Shown: in pieces, positions 1 through 8,843 of the stretch
Layout: every line of letters starts with the position of its first letter
How positions within the stretch are numbered: the stretch's first letter is position 1
Source: Rhodococcus sp. H36-A4
Lineage (GTDB): Bacteria > Actinomycetota > Actinomycetes > Mycobacteriales > Mycobacteriaceae
DNA: 64,000 bases
Assembly: GCF_027158005.1 (NCBI RefSeq)
Contig: NZ_JAPVLQ010000005.1
Coordinates: 186,001-250,000 of the forward strand
Direction of reading: 5' to 3'
Notes under the pieces: model-generated
The model's database searches: none
What the model saw: only the letters and a program-made list of their open reading frames with translations
Told to the model about the DNA's origin: nothing
Made by a program: the position numbers and the translations under genes

Positions 1-379
1 CGAATTGGGTGTAGAGATAGACCTCGTCGTCGACGGGGTCGACGAAACGGTGAAGTCCCTCACCGGACCGGCTGTACCGAGCCAACGCGTCGACGACGAC
101 CGTGTTTCTCGAGGCCAAGCCGACGAGCTGAATGCGGGCGCCGTCGTAGACCACGGGAATCTCGGCGTCGTTGAGCCTGATCGAATGTACGTCCGCGCCG
201 ATGAAGTCGATCCAGGTCGCCGGTGTGGACGCGTCGAACGAAATGGTGGTGCGAGAGGTGAACGTGTCGGCGTCGGCTTCGGTTGCGCCGAGTAGGCCCA
301 GCTCGATCCGATACGAGACTTCGGTGATGTGTCGCGAGCGACGGCGTGTCTCGGTACGGGTGAGGTTCGCAGTGTTCAC
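1..379 (-). CDS. pepN: Aminopeptidase N, N-terminal part (cut by window edge)
   Basis: This is the first 126 codons of an M1-family zinc aminopeptidase, which removes N-terminal residues from peptides in the cytoplasm. The gene runs off the left edge, so the catalytic GAMEN and HExxH motifs are not visible. The visible part is the N-terminal beta-saddle domain: it starts VNTANLTRTE, has the strand segment WIDFIGADVHSIRLND, and ends with GEGLHRFVDP followed by DDEVYLYTQF, a stretch very typical of actinobacterial PepN. The start is a GTG codon at 377-379, chosen because the family begins with a similar T-A-N-L-T-R stretch. It is transcribed away from the small membrane gene at 455, so the gap of about 75 bases must hold both promoters. 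Confidence 0.85.
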   Translation of the reverse strand, partial: MNTANLTRTETRRRSRHITEVSYRIELGLLGATEADADTFTSRTTISFDASTPATWIDFIGADVHSIRLNDAEIPVVYDGARIQLVGLASRNTVVVDALARYSRSGEGLHRFVDPVDDEVYLYTQF

Positions 380-454
380 GTGTCGAGCGTAAGCCGCTCG
401 GTAGCGCCGCGGGTGGGCACACCCTTCGGCGCAGCGCCGCATAGTCTTGGGCGC

Positions 455-835
455 ATGACATTTTTCGTACGGCTCGTTATCAACGCTCTTGCGATCTGGT
501 TGGCTGCGCAGTGGGTCGGCGGCATCGAACTCGCGAGCTCGGGTCGTGGGACAGGATGGGATTTGATCGTCCTGGCCGGCATTGCAGCGGTCTTCACCAT
601 CGTCAATGCGTTCATCAAGCCGATGGTGAAACTGTTGTCGCTTCCCCTGGTCATTCTGACGCTGGGACTGTTCACCCTCGTCATCAACGCTTTGATGCTG
701 CTCCTCACCGCCTGGATTTCCTCCGTGACCGATTACGGCTTGGCGATTGCAGGCTTCGGTGCAGCATTCTGGGGCGCACTCATCATCTCCATCGTCAACT
801 TCCTGCTCGGCGCGTTCGTGCCCGAGAACCGCTGA
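455..835 (+). CDS. Small four-helix membrane protein, phage-holin superfamily IV type
   Basis: A 126-residue integral membrane protein with about four hydrophobic helices: near residues 2-20, 30-48, 52-80 and 95-120. The pattern with a conserved NAFIKP-type loop between helices 2 and 3 is that of the family often named phage holin family protein or YvlD-like, common as a housekeeping membrane protein in actinobacteria. Despite the name there is no lysis cassette here and no evidence of a phage. The ATG at 455 is used because the helix starts right after it (MTFFVRLVINALAIW). The gene ends 4 bases before the convergent menA stop. Function is unknown. Confidence 0.8.
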   Translation: MTFFVRLVINALAIWLAAQWVGGIELASSGRGTGWDLIVLAGIAAVFTIVNAFIKPMVKLLSLPLVILTLGLFTLVINALMLLLTAWISSVTDYGLAIAGFGAAFWGALIISIVNFLLGAFVPENR

Positions 836-839
836 CGGT

Positions 840-1709
840 CTACGCCAATGCCAACGCGGCTCCGGTCGTCAAGCCCCACACCAGCATCGCCAGACCGGAG
901 TCGCGAAGCGCCGGAATGAGTGCGAATCCCGTCGCACCCGTACGCACCGGCGTGTTTGCGCGTGCTGCTAGAGGCAACGCGATCAGCGCGATCAGCGCCC
1001 ACGGTGTACGCGCGACGAGTGCGACCGTCACCGCGAACGGAACGATCATCAGTGCAAGGTGGAGCAGGCGGGTGCGGGAGTCGCCCAGTCGCACAGCGAG
1101 TGTGTGCTTTCCGGAGTCCGGATCGGTATCGATGTCACGAAGATTGTTTGCAACGAGTACAGCGCTCGAGAACGATCCGACGGCGACGGCCGCGACCGCT
1201 CCGACCCAGTCGACCCGACCCGCCTGCACGAACTGGGTACCGAGAACCGCGACGAGGCCGAAGAACACGAAGACCGCTACCTCACCCAGGCCGCTGTATC
1301 CGTAGGGCTTCTTGCCGCCGGTGTAGTACCACGCACCCGCGATGCAGACAGCGCCGACGAGGATGAGCCACCATGCACTGGTCACCGCCAACGCGATCCC
1401 GGCAACTCCGCCGACTACGAAACATCCGACGGCAGCAGCCTTGACGGAACCGGGCGAGGCGACCTTCGACCCGACGAGCCGGAGCGGGCCGACGCGTTCG
1501 TCGTCGGTGCCTCGGATGCCGTCGGAGTAGTCGTTGGCGTAGTTGACACCGATGATGAGCGCGAGCGACACGAGGAGCGCGAGCAGCGCCTTCCACCAGA
1601 CGGCGTCACCGAGTGACGCCGCAGCACCTGTTCCGACGAGAACGGGCGCAATAGCGTTGGGCAACGTGCGGGGGCGTGCGCCTTCGATCCATTGAGCAGT
1701 GGTGGCCAT
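840..1709 (-). CDS. menA: 1,4-dihydroxy-2-naphthoate polyprenyltransferase
   Basis: MenA attaches the polyprenyl tail to 1,4-dihydroxy-2-naphthoate in the membrane, giving demethylmenaquinone. The 289-residue protein is a UbiA-superfamily integral membrane enzyme. The first aspartate-rich motif is seen as [12 protein letters not shown] around residues 56-67, and the second as [18 protein letters not shown] around residues 188-205; both bind Mg-prenyl diphosphate. The N-terminal [17 protein letters not shown] stretch is characteristic of MenA. About eight hydrophobic segments are visible. The ATG at 1709 gives the expected family length. Its polyprenyl donor is probably made by GrcC at 31836 and its product methylated by MenG at 29720, although menA itself lies about 10 kb from the other men genes here. 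Confidence 0.95.
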   Translation of the reverse strand: MATTAQWIEGARPRTLPNAIAPVLVGTGAAASLGDAVWWKALLALLVSLALIIGVNYANDYSDGIRGTDDERVGPLRLVGSKVASPGSVKAAAVGCFVVGGVAGIALAVTSAWWLILVGAVCIAGAWYYTGGKKPYGYSGLGEVAVFVFFGLVAVLGTQFVQAGRVDWVGAVAAVAVGSFSSAVLVANNLRDIDTDPDSGKHTLAVRLGDSRTRLLHLALMIVPFAVTVALVARTPWALIALIALPLAARANTPVRTGATGFALIPALRDSGLAMLVWGLTTGAALALA

Positions 1710-1774
1710 GCTGTAGATCTTTGCGCATCGCCGTCGTAGATGCCCTCGGAGGGCCCGAGTAACAGGGCCCCGAA

Positions 1775-3052
1775 TCAGGGAAGAGGTAGACGAGGCAAGT
1801 CGGGTAGCTGAAATGTGGGGAGCTGAAGCGGCGGCAGCTGGAACGGTCGCGGAGCGGGCGCAGTGGGTGGGGCTTCGGTGTTCTCATCGGTGCTGCGCTC
1901 AGGCACGTACTGACTTTCGGTCGTCGAAGAAACGGGCGGCGCAGTGGTCGTAACGGGCGGCGCATCCGACGTCGGGATCAGGACCGTGGTGGTTACCGCT
2001 GCCTTCGGCAACGGCGTCGTGGTGGGCACGGCCTCGGCGGTAGGTTTCTCGACGGCTGTGTCCTGGGTTCCGGTCAGCGACGGTTCCTCCCCGGCGCCGG
2101 GCCACAGCATCCAGGTGAAGAAGCCCAATACGGCCAGGGTGGGAAGTCCGAAACGTGCGAGCGGGATCAACAGTGATGTGACGCTCCAGCGTGAGGCCCC
2201 GGATCCGGCTGTCTGCTGCTGGTCCACCCGCGCCGCGTACAGCGCTGCACCGCGAGCACTGATCAGCTCCGGATCGCCGGGTACGACAACGGGAATCCGG
2301 AGGTATCGCGCGAGTACCTCTTTCAGCAGGGGAATTCTCGCGCCGCCACCAACCGCGACCACCACCTCGGGCGGAATCTCGGACATCTCGGCGAGATCGC
2401 GGAGGGCGATCGCGGAGTGCTCGGCCGCTCGCATGATCTGCAGTTCGAACATGTGACGATCCAGCAGTCGGAATGCGCCGTCCGAAGTCTGTGTCGCCTC
2501 GTGCGTGGACAGTGCTTCCTTGACTTCACAACTGAATTCCAACAGCGCGTGTTCTTCGGCTTCGGTGCGTGGTATCGCAAGAATGTCGAGGGTGAGGAGA
2601 TGATCTCGCACAGCGCGATCGAGGACTTCGCCGCTCATCTCGGATGTTCGAGTGGCGGCGTAAACGGTTCCGCTGTCGATGTCCGCGACGGTCATCTCGA
2701 GACCGGTCGCCCCGAGGTCGTAGAGTGCGACGGTGCGATACCGGAATTCGGGGTCCGCCCTCAGCTGTTCGAGAGTGCCCGCAACCTCGGAGATCACGCG
2801 TACCTCCGACACGTACTCCTCGACCAACGCGGCCTTCAACGCGGCACTGTAGCCAGGGTCGGGGAAGGCGACGCCGAGAGAATGCGGAGCGTCCGGCCGG
2901 TCGACGACGACTCGGATGGCGTGCGCCACGTCCTCGGCATCGGGGCTCGGACCGGCAGTTGGGAACCATTCGGCGGAGAACGACCGGCCGTCGACGGTGC
3001 GCACTGCTCGAATGCCACTGACACCCATCGATATGCCGACTGCTGAATCCAT
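1775..3052 (-). CDS. Membrane-anchored Hsp70-like ATPase-fold protein with Thr/Pro-rich tail
   Basis: A 425-residue protein with an actin/Hsp70-type nucleotide-binding fold. Seen directly: an N-terminal strand and loop ([14 protein letters not shown], residues 5-18) where canonical Hsp70 has a GIDLGTT-type loop, a second phosphate loop [14 protein letters not shown] (109-122), and an adenosine-type motif [17 protein letters not shown] (231-247). After this come one transmembrane helix (about 296-317) and an outside tail of about 105 residues rich in Thr and Pro, ending in [23 protein letters not shown] repeats. There is no SBD-type peptide-binding domain. The layout suggests a cytoplasmic nucleotide-binding domain wired to a cell-wall-facing tail. 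Function is unknown; it stands alone between menA and a catabolic gene group. Confidence 0.7.
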   Translation of the reverse strand: MDSAVGISMGVSGIRAVRTVDGRSFSAEWFPTAGPSPDAEDVAHAIRVVVDRPDAPHSLGVAFPDPGYSAALKAALVEEYVSEVRVISEVAGTLEQLRADPEFRYRTVALYDLGATGLEMTVADIDSGTVYAATRTSEMSGEVLDRAVRDHLLTLDILAIPRTEAEEHALLEFSCEVKEALSTHEATQTSDGAFRLLDRHMFELQIMRAAEHSAIALRDLAEMSEIPPEVVVAVGGGARIPLLKEVLARYLRIPVVVPGDPELISARGAALYAARVDQQQTAGSGASRWSVTSLLIPLARFGLPTLAVLGFFTWMLWPGAGEEPSLTGTQDTAVEKPTAEAVPTTTPLPKAAVTTTVLIPTSDAPPVTTTAPPVSSTTESQYVPERSTDENTEAPPTAPAPRPFQLPPLQLPTFQLPDLPRLPLP

Positions 3053-3220
3053 TGCTCTCGTGGCTTCCCTTCCCTCGTCGGCGGCGGAACACCTGTGGAA
3101 CTTCCGCGTCAGCCTACCGTGTAAGGGTCGGTTTTCCGATCGATAACAGACCAGAAGGTGCTTTTCGGTGAACGAAGTTTCCGTTCACACATCGGGGTCC
3201 ATACGCCGCCGAACGCTGAG

Positions 3221-3724
3221 TTACGTGTCCAATCCCCAGCCTTGCACCACCTCGACGGACTCGCCCAAGGGGCGGGTCATGGACCAGAGTGGGACCGCAC
3301 GGCAATACGAAATCTTCCATTCGCCGGCCTCGACAACGTATTTGTCCTCGTACTCCATCGACGACACGGTTTCGGTGCGCGCGGTCATGTCCAGTTGGCG
3401 AAACGCGAGTGTCCACTTGCCTTCGGCATGGTCATCGTCGGTGAGCTTGATTTCCGGGTGAAATGCGTGGTGCATGTCGAGAACGACGTAGCTTCCCGAT
3501 TCTTTCCTCAGCGCAACTTTGCGGAAGATTTCGGCGACTGGATCCGCATCCTCGTGTTTTCCCAGGCGGCCGTAGTCCATGATCGCGCCGCGTTCGATGA
3601 AGCATGCGCGAAATGTGTCGACATCTTTGGAGTCGCATGCTCTCAAGTAGCGATGCTTCAAGGACTTGATCGCTTCGATCTTCTCGAGGTCGGACACTCT
3701 TTGCTCGATCGATGGAATGCTCAC
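3221..3724 (-). CDS. SnoaL-like / NTF2-fold protein
   Basis: A 167-residue protein with the cone-shaped alpha-beta NTF2 fold of the SnoaL-like group. The N-terminal pattern IEAIKSLKHRYLRACDSKDVDTF is typical: a helix followed by the RYxRACDxxD segment found in ring-hydroxylating dioxygenase beta-like and dehydratase/isomerase members. The central strand pair with MHHAFHPEIKL and the late segment WKISYCRAVPLW complete the fold. Members hydrate, dehydrate or isomerise small hydrophobic substrates, but the substrate cannot be read from sequence. It is 42 bases downstream of the SDR gene on the same strand, so the two are probably one transcript within the catabolic island. Confidence 0.7.
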   Translation of the reverse strand: MSIPSIEQRVSDLEKIEAIKSLKHRYLRACDSKDVDTFRACFIERGAIMDYGRLGKHEDADPVAEIFRKVALRKESGSYVVLDMHHAFHPEIKLTDDDHAEGKWTLAFRQLDMTARTETVSSMEYEDKYVVEAGEWKISYCRAVPLWSMTRPLGESVEVVQGWGLDT

Positions 3725-3766
3725 GTCAGAATCCTTTCGTAGGGAACATACGGATGACTAAGAGCT

Positions 3767-4660
3767 TCACTCGATTACCGCAGCACTGAACTGCGGTGGA
3801 TCGCCCAGCATCGATCGATGCGAAGGGGGCCGATTTCCGTCGACGTCGACCACACCGAGTTCGGCTGCGAGCTCTGCACCTACGAGAACGTTTCCGGTGC
3901 GCTGCATCAGGTGCGGATCACGCGCCAACGCTGCGATGATCCTGCCGGTGAATTCCGGTGTTTCCGCAGTAGCAGCCAACGATGCGTACGCGTCCGGATT
4001 GGCAGCAAAGCTCGCGAGTGTGCGCTCGGTCTTGAGCAAGCCCATCCAGATCGAGATCACTGCAACCCCGAACGGCCGGAAGTCGTGAGCCATGTCGTGA
4101 GCCATCTTGTCCACCGCTGCTTTTCCTGCACCGTAAGCAGGTCCGTGCATGTAGCACGTGCCACCGAAGCTCGAAGTGTTCACCACGAGGCCGCTTCCAC
4201 CTTCGATCAGCAATGGCGCCGCGAAATGCGTGGCGACATAGGTCGATCGCATCCCGACATCGAGCAAATCGAGCAACGACAGCGGCTTCTCCCAGAACGG
4301 ACCCTTCATGGTCAGTGCATCGGGAACGGCGAGCGCGTTGTTGACAAGAATGTCAAGGCGACCTTGCTCTTTGCGCACTTGCTCGAAGAGATTCTCGACC
4401 TCGCCGTCCACCGAGTGATCGGTGATCACGGGGATACCGGTTCCACCGCGGCGAGTGATCTCCTCTGCCGTCGCGAAGACGGTGCCTGGAAGAGGCGAAT
4501 CCCCTGGCGAGGCAGTACGACCCGTGACATACACGGTGGCCCCCGTATCGCCGAGTGCCAACGCTATTCCCTTTCCGGCCCCGCGGCTTGCGCCTGTCAC
4601 TACGGCGACGCGCTCTGATTCCGAACTCAACACGAACTCCTTCGTCGATTCTTCCGTCAC
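3767..4660 (-). CDS. Short-chain dehydrogenase/reductase (SDR)
   Basis: A 297-residue NAD(P)-dependent oxidoreductase of the classical SDR family. Cofactor motif TGASRGAG at residues 22-29, NNA at about 107-109, and the catalytic set Ser163/164, Tyr176 and Lys180 (Y-G-A-G-K). The sequence also has VTGRTA after the second strand, suggesting NADPH. The length is slightly over the usual 250 because of an N-terminal extension and a C-terminal tail ending near DPPQFSAAVIE. It sits in the same direction as the flavin monooxygenase at 4848, but a clear terminator hairpin lies between them, so it probably has its own promoter. It likely oxidises or reduces a hydroxyl/keto group in the pathway of this island; the substrate is unknown. 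Confidence 0.85.
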   Translation of the reverse strand: MTEESTKEFVLSSESERVAVVTGASRGAGKGIALALGDTGATVYVTGRTASPGDSPLPGTVFATAEEITRRGGTGIPVITDHSVDGEVENLFEQVRKEQGRLDILVNNALAVPDALTMKGPFWEKPLSLLDLLDVGMRSTYVATHFAAPLLIEGGSGLVVNTSSFGGTCYMHGPAYGAGKAAVDKMAHDMAHDFRPFGVAVISIWMGLLKTERTLASFAANPDAYASLAATAETPEFTGRIIAALARDPHLMQRTGNVLVGAELAAELGVVDVDGNRPPSHRSMLGDPPQFSAAVIE

Positions 4661-4711
4661 GGAATTGCCGGAACGGTACGCATCCGATTTTCAAGTGCAG
4701 CAAACAATGTA

Positions 4712-4748
4712 GAAAAACGGCTCACCGAAGGATCCCCTTCGGTGAGCC
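4712..4748 (-). terminator. Intrinsic terminator of the flavin monooxygenase gene
   Basis: A perfect 13-bp stem (4719-4731 pairing with 4736-4748) with a 4-base ATCC loop. Read on the minus strand it is followed directly by GTTTTTCT (4711-4718), the U-tract of a Rho-independent terminator. It lies 100 bases after the stop of the gene at 4848-6032 and 50 bases before the SDR start, so it separates the two transcripts. Confidence 0.8.
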
Positions 4749-4847
4749 TTGTGAGTCGGTGAAACGGGGGCAGGCTCGCCTGTGTGAATTTATGACACTC
4801 GGCCTGAACCGTAGCCGCGATCAAGGGAAGTGCGAGAATCCATCCAG

Positions 4848-6032
4848 TTAGATCATTGCTCGCAGTGGGCCCTCCGGCACTTCACCCATGGTGGTGAGAG
4901 CTGTTGAATGGTAAAGGGTTCCCGGAACGTGAATCGCATGCTGCAATCCGACATGTGCGTCACGCCAGAAGCGCTGCACGAGATTGGTACGTCGCACCGC
5001 ATTGCCGCCCGAGCGCGCGAAGATCTCGTCGACCGCATTGACAGCCCGCCACGCTGAACGCACCTGGTTCCGCCGGACCAGCGAACGGTCCTCGAACGAG
5101 ATCGTCTGTCCGGCGTCCGCAAGATCGTAGACGCGTGAAATTCCGTCGAGCAGTTGGGTTCGGGATGCAGCGATCTCGGCGGCGGCGTCGGAGATCGCGT
5201 ACATCACATACGGGTCATCCTTGATTCTGGTCCCGATGGCGGAGACCCGTCCCCGCTGGTAGTCGAGATGCGAGGCCAGTGCGCCCTCGGCGATACCGAT
5301 GACGGCAGCGGTGATTCCGAGCGGAAACATCGTCCAGAACGGCAACTTGTATACGGTTTCGGTCCGGCCGACGCGCTCTGCAACTCCTTCCCCCGCCTGC
5401 ACCTCCTCGTAATCCATTGTCCGATAGGACGGCACGAAGGCCCCATCTACGACGACGTCTTTGCTGCCGGTTCCTTGCAGCCCGATGACATCCCAAGTGT
5501 CGTCGATAATCGTGTAGTCCTTACGTGGCAGAACCACGTGGATGATCGTGGGCGGCATCACGGCGTTTCCCTCGGCATCGCCGACCATCGCTCCCAGAAA
5601 GATCCAGTCGCAGTGATCTGTGCCTGAGGAGAAGTTCCAGTGGCCGTGCAAAATGTATCCGCCGTCGGTAGGCGTCGCCACGCCTTGCGCGGCGTAGGGA
5701 GATGCGATCCAGGTGTCCGGATCCTCGCCCCAGACTTCTTCCTGAAGTTTGCGGTCCATCAGGGCCATCTCCCAGGGGTGGACTCCGCCCACGCCACACA
5801 CCCATCCGGTGGAACCGCAATGCTTGGCGACGGCCATGACGGACTCGGCGAAGTCCCGAGGATGGGCTGCGTATCCGCCGAAGTCGGTGGGCTGCAGCAT
5901 GCGCATCACCCCGGCTTGTCGGACCAGTTTCACGCTCTGGTCCGAGAGCTTGCCGAGATCCTCGGTCTCCTGAGCCGCTCCAGCCAACTGAGCGGCAATT
6001 TCCTCGACTTTGAGAACCACTTCATGCGTCAT
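4848..6032 (-). CDS. HsaA-like flavin-dependent monooxygenase (acyl-CoA dehydrogenase fold)
   Basis: A 394-residue protein of the acyl-CoA dehydrogenase fold, in the two-component (group D) monooxygenase branch that includes HsaA, the 3-HSA hydroxylase of cholesterol breakdown. Evidence: the N-terminal LSDQSVKLVRQAGVMRMLQP, the GSTGWVCGVGGVHPW segment, the WNFSSGTDHCDWIFLGA stretch typical of these oxygenases rather than true dehydrogenases, and the C-terminal ARSGGNAVRRTNLVQRFWRD. Such enzymes take reduced flavin from a separate reductase and ortho-hydroxylate a phenol. No reductase lies beside it; the flavin reductase at 25099 is distant. A catechol product would suit the extradiol dioxygenase at 6885. 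True dehydrogenase activity is the main alternative. The ATG at 6032 fits the family start. Confidence 0.8.
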   Translation of the reverse strand: MTHEVVLKVEEIAAQLAGAAQETEDLGKLSDQSVKLVRQAGVMRMLQPTDFGGYAAHPRDFAESVMAVAKHCGSTGWVCGVGGVHPWEMALMDRKLQEEVWGEDPDTWIASPYAAQGVATPTDGGYILHGHWNFSSGTDHCDWIFLGAMVGDAEGNAVMPPTIIHVVLPRKDYTIIDDTWDVIGLQGTGSKDVVVDGAFVPSYRTMDYEEVQAGEGVAERVGRTETVYKLPFWTMFPLGITAAVIGIAEGALASHLDYQRGRVSAIGTRIKDDPYVMYAISDAAAEIAASRTQLLDGISRVYDLADAGQTISFEDRSLVRRNQVRSAWRAVNAVDEIFARSGGNAVRRTNLVQRFWRDAHVGLQHAIHVPGTLYHSTALTTMGEVPEGPLRAMI

Positions 6033-6216
6033 CGTGTACCTCCGTGTGATGTCGGGCGACTCACCCTGTAGCTGAGTCCTTGATCACAGTAGGTTCCGGC
6101 GGCCCTCCGAAAGAACGGGAGCTCCCGCTCATCGGAAGCGCAGTGTTGCTCCGACTACGTCGAAGGCGGCAATCATGCTCGCGGTGATCGCCTGCAGTGG
6201 CTCGAATCGTCCGATC

Positions 6217-6603
6217 TCATGACATCCGGACGTCCTCAGGTGACCAATATGCTTTCGTCGAGGTGATATGTCCTTCGACATCGAACGTCATCACATCGAA
6301 CGGCTCGATTGTGACAACTCCGTCCGCCGTGTAGGTGCGTACCCGAAAGTGGAAAGCTGCTGAATCGCCGCTGTGGCGGAAATTGAGCAGTTCGGTCTCT
6401 CGTCGGGTGTGAATCAACGGCGTGAAGAATGCCGCAATCGCTTTCCTGCCACAGATCGGATCTGACCCGACCGGATCCTGCACTGTTGCTCCTTCGGCGT
6501 ACAGGATTGCGATTTGCTCCGTCGAGGTCGCATCAGCGATCGCGGTCAGGTACTGGTTGACGGTGGAGAGAGCCTTCTCTCTGGTGACTTCGGTAGGGGT
6601 CAT
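6217..6603 (-). CDS. Ketosteroid-isomerase-like NTF2-fold protein
   Basis: A 128-residue protein similar to delta-5-3-ketosteroid isomerase-type proteins. The N-terminal helix (REKALSTVNQYLTAIADA) leads to the ILYAEGATVQDPVGSDPICGRKAI segment, with the Y-A..A.V.DPVGS..I.G pattern shared by KSI relatives, followed by strands ending in YWSPEDV. The aspartate in QDPVG matches the position of the catalytic base in KSI (family knowledge). The ATG at 6603 is used rather than an upstream in-frame ATG because the domain starts right there. It is divergent from the extradiol dioxygenase at 6885. It fits a steroid- or terpenoid-like pathway but a non-enzymatic role is possible. Confidence 0.75.
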   Translation of the reverse strand: MTPTEVTREKALSTVNQYLTAIADATSTEQIAILYAEGATVQDPVGSDPICGRKAIAAFFTPLIHTRRETELLNFRHSGDSAAFHFRVRTYTADGVVTIEPFDVMTFDVEGHITSTKAYWSPEDVRMS

Positions 6604-6765
6604 GTGAAGAAAATACGGCCGTCCACAGTCTTGAACGCCGCTACTCCTACTGAGCGGACTGGTCGGTGGAGCTTCTCGCGCCGCATGATGCCACTCCATT
6701 GTTCCGGCCGGCTTCCCGATGAGCGGAAGGGCTCACTTCGATAGTCGAACAGACGCAATACGTTG

Positions 6766-6786
6766 TTGTCGGTTGTCGGTTGTCGG
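6766..6786. repeat. Three tandem copies of a 7-bp unit TTGTCGG
   Basis: Three exact head-to-tail copies of TTGTCGG lie in the 281-base gap between the KSI-like gene and the extradiol dioxygenase gene, about 100 bases upstream of the latter. It may be a slippage-prone microsatellite in the control region; no role can be shown. Confidence 0.7.
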
Positions 6787-6884
6787 TCTTCGGGCAGAGC
6801 GAGTTTCGACTGCACAGCGAAGAGGCGCTGCAGTCACAGCAATGTCGTTCTCTCCCCAAACTTTTGAACGGGAAACGAGGAATC

Positions 6885-7811
6885 ATGAGTGAAGTCAAGG
6901 GTCTCGGATATGTGACCATCGAGGCAACAGATATCGATCGGTGGCGCGAGCTGGCGTTCGATGTACTGGGTTTCGACGAGGGGTCCGGCCCGGATCGAGA
7001 AACCCTGTATCTGCGAATGGACGAGCGCGCCTCACGGCTGACCGTGGTCCCGAGTTCGCACGATCGAGTGACAGCAGTCGGATGGGAAGTGCGCGATCAG
7101 TTGGCCTTGGCTCACCTTCGAGCACGGCTGGAAGAGGCAGGTTACGTCGTCGAGCCGATGGCGCAGGAGGCAACCGACGCTCGACGGGTCGAGGAAGGGT
7201 TTGCCATGACGGACCCGGGCGGCACTCCTCTCGAGTTCTTTCACGGACCGGTTCTCGACCACAGTCCGGTGCTCACCAAGCATGCCCAGAAGTTCGTCAC
7301 GGGCGATCAGGGGTTGGGGCATGTGGTCGTCCCATCGACGAACTTCGATGAAACCTATCGTTTCTACACCGAGACACTGGGATTCCTACCGCGCGGAGCT
7401 ATGCGGATGCCCGTGCCTGCGGAGTTCGGCGTACAGCGGATCAGATTTCTCGGCGTGAATCAGCGTCACCACAGCCTCGCCCTGATGCCGGTCCCCGAAG
7501 GCAAAGATCCTGGACTGGTGCACATCATGGTCGAAGTCGACCAACTGGACGCGGTCGGACGGGCGCTCGACGAGGTGATGAAACGGCGGTTCCCGGTATC
7601 GTCGACCCTCGGTCGGCACACCAACGACAAGATGATCTCGTTCTATGTCCAGTCACCGGGTGGATGGGACATCGAGTACGGAACCGAAGGCTCGCTCGTC
7701 GACGAGGCTTTCTACACTTCCGAAGAAATTACGCAGGACAGCTACTGGGGCCATGACTGGGCTTGGGCACGGGAACTGGCGGAAGCTCGAGACGCGGCCG
7801 ACAAGGCTTGA
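6885..7811 (+). CDS. HsaC/BphC-like extradiol catechol dioxygenase
   Basis: A 308-residue two-domain type I extradiol dioxygenase, which opens a catechol ring next to the hydroxyl pair using Fe(II) and O2. It starts MSEVKGLGYVTIEATDID, very like HsaC of the cholesterol pathway. Iron ligands are visible as the His in GLGHVVVPST, the second His in RHHSLALMPV and the Glu in GWDIEYGTEG; LGRHTNDKMISFYVQSPGGWD is a family signature segment. The ATG at 6885 follows a purine-rich site (GGGAAACGAGG) at proper spacing; an upstream in-frame ATG adds an unrelated stretch and is rejected. Its substrate is probably the catechol made by the flavin monooxygenase on the other side of the divergent region. Confidence 0.9.
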   Translation: MSEVKGLGYVTIEATDIDRWRELAFDVLGFDEGSGPDRETLYLRMDERASRLTVVPSSHDRVTAVGWEVRDQLALAHLRARLEEAGYVVEPMAQEATDARRVEEGFAMTDPGGTPLEFFHGPVLDHSPVLTKHAQKFVTGDQGLGHVVVPSTNFDETYRFYTETLGFLPRGAMRMPVPAEFGVQRIRFLGVNQRHHSLALMPVPEGKDPGLVHIMVEVDQLDAVGRALDEVMKRRFPVSSTLGRHTNDKMISFYVQSPGGWDIEYGTEGSLVDEAFYTSEEITQDSYWGHDWAWARELAEARDAADKA

Positions 7812-7890
7812 ATGAAAAGAAGTGCGGTCACGTAACGGCGTAGCGCTGATGTGACTCAGGCCAGACCGCACGCAAGACCGCAGGTTTGCG

Positions 7891-7929
7891 AGCGTTCGAT
7901 CATGCTCCACTGCAGCATGATCGAACGCT
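7891..7929. terminator. Perfect 16-bp inverted repeat, likely two-way terminator
   Basis: Arms at 7891-7906 and 7914-7929 are perfect reverse complements (16 bp) around a 7-base loop CCACTGC. It lies between the stop of the extradiol dioxygenase (7811) and the stop of the convergent IclR gene (8023). There is no T-run, which is common for actinobacterial terminators. A protein-binding site is possible but less likely between convergent genes. Confidence 0.65.
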
Positions 7930-8022
7930 ACGCTGCGTAGGTGGTGGCCGCACTGCGGCGCCGGCACACGTCTTGCGTCCCTGGTTGCTACATATCGCGA
8001 ATTTCGCCAGAACCTGTGATGC

Positions 8023-8802
8023 TCATGCCTTGGACATCGGATTGACTCCCACAGAACGAGAAATCTCGCGCGACGCGGAGCGTACCGCGCTGACCATTCG
8101 AGAATCGATGTGATCGAGTGGACCGCAGATGGAAATGGCGGCCACGGTATGACGGCCGTCGCTCGACATGGCCTGGCCTGCGCTGACAGCGCTTGCCACA
8201 CAGCCGATATCGACGAGTCCTTCCCCGCGGTCGAAGGCTATGTCATCTCTGCGTACGTTCCCGACCTCCCGCGAAAGTTCCTCTCGGGTAACGATCGTTC
8301 TGGGTGTGCCGGGTTTCATGCGGTCGAACACTGGAGAGTGTAGGTATTCTTCCGGCTCGGCGGCCAGCAGCGCTTTACCCAGTGCTGTGCGGTGCGCTGG
8401 CTGATGGCCCCCGATGCGCGTGGGTATATGTGCACCGAATTCGCCATCGAGCTTTTCCCAATACACAACGTCTCCGCCGTCGAGGTAGGCGAGGTGCACA
8501 ACTAGCTTTGTGCGTTGCTGCAGTTCGAACAGATGAGGACGGGCCAGCCGATAGAACCAGTGGGTGCGCACGCCTTCTGAGCCGAGTTCGAACATCCGAA
8601 CGCCGATTTCATATACATCACCGACACGTAACAGCCACCGGAGTCGGACCATGCGTTCGAGTAGACGGTGCGCCGACGAGCGCGGGATCCCGGTGGCATG
8701 AACCATTTGCGTCAGTGTCAGAAAGCCCTCTGTCTGTAATGTCTCGAGCATGAGCTCGGCCCTGCTGAGCTGGTCCGAGGGCGGGTCGACATGTACATGC
8801 AT
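8023..8802 (-). CDS. IclR-family transcriptional regulator
   Basis: A 259-residue regulator. The N-terminal winged helix-turn-helix covers about residues 12-75 (AELMLETLQTEGFLTLTQMV then HATGIPRSSAHRLLERMVRL as the recognition part). The C-terminal IclR effector domain follows, with HLAYLDGGDVVYWEKLDG, HRTALGKALLAA and FDRGEGLVDIGCVASAV, all hallmarks of the family. IclR proteins usually sense an aromatic or organic acid and control adjacent catabolic genes. This one faces away from the Rieske oxygenase gene (start 9030); the 227-base gap holds an inverted repeat at 8844-8865 that is a good candidate for its operator. It probably regulates the whole island. The ATG at 8802 is the likely start. 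Confidence 0.9.
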   Translation of the reverse strand: MHVHVDPPSDQLSRAELMLETLQTEGFLTLTQMVHATGIPRSSAHRLLERMVRLRWLLRVGDVYEIGVRMFELGSEGVRTHWFYRLARPHLFELQQRTKLVVHLAYLDGGDVVYWEKLDGEFGAHIPTRIGGHQPAHRTALGKALLAAEPEEYLHSPVFDRMKPGTPRTIVTREELSREVGNVRRDDIAFDRGEGLVDIGCVASAVSAGQAMSSDGRHTVAAISICGPLDHIDSRMVSAVRSASREISRSVGVNPMSKA

Positions 8803-8843
8803 CGGTCACCAACCTCCCGCGCTTTCGGTAGGGACGACGGCCC

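Noticed and set aside
455..835. Phage holin as a sign of a prophage
   Set aside because: The family name is misleading; it is a chromosomal membrane protein and no other phage gene is near.
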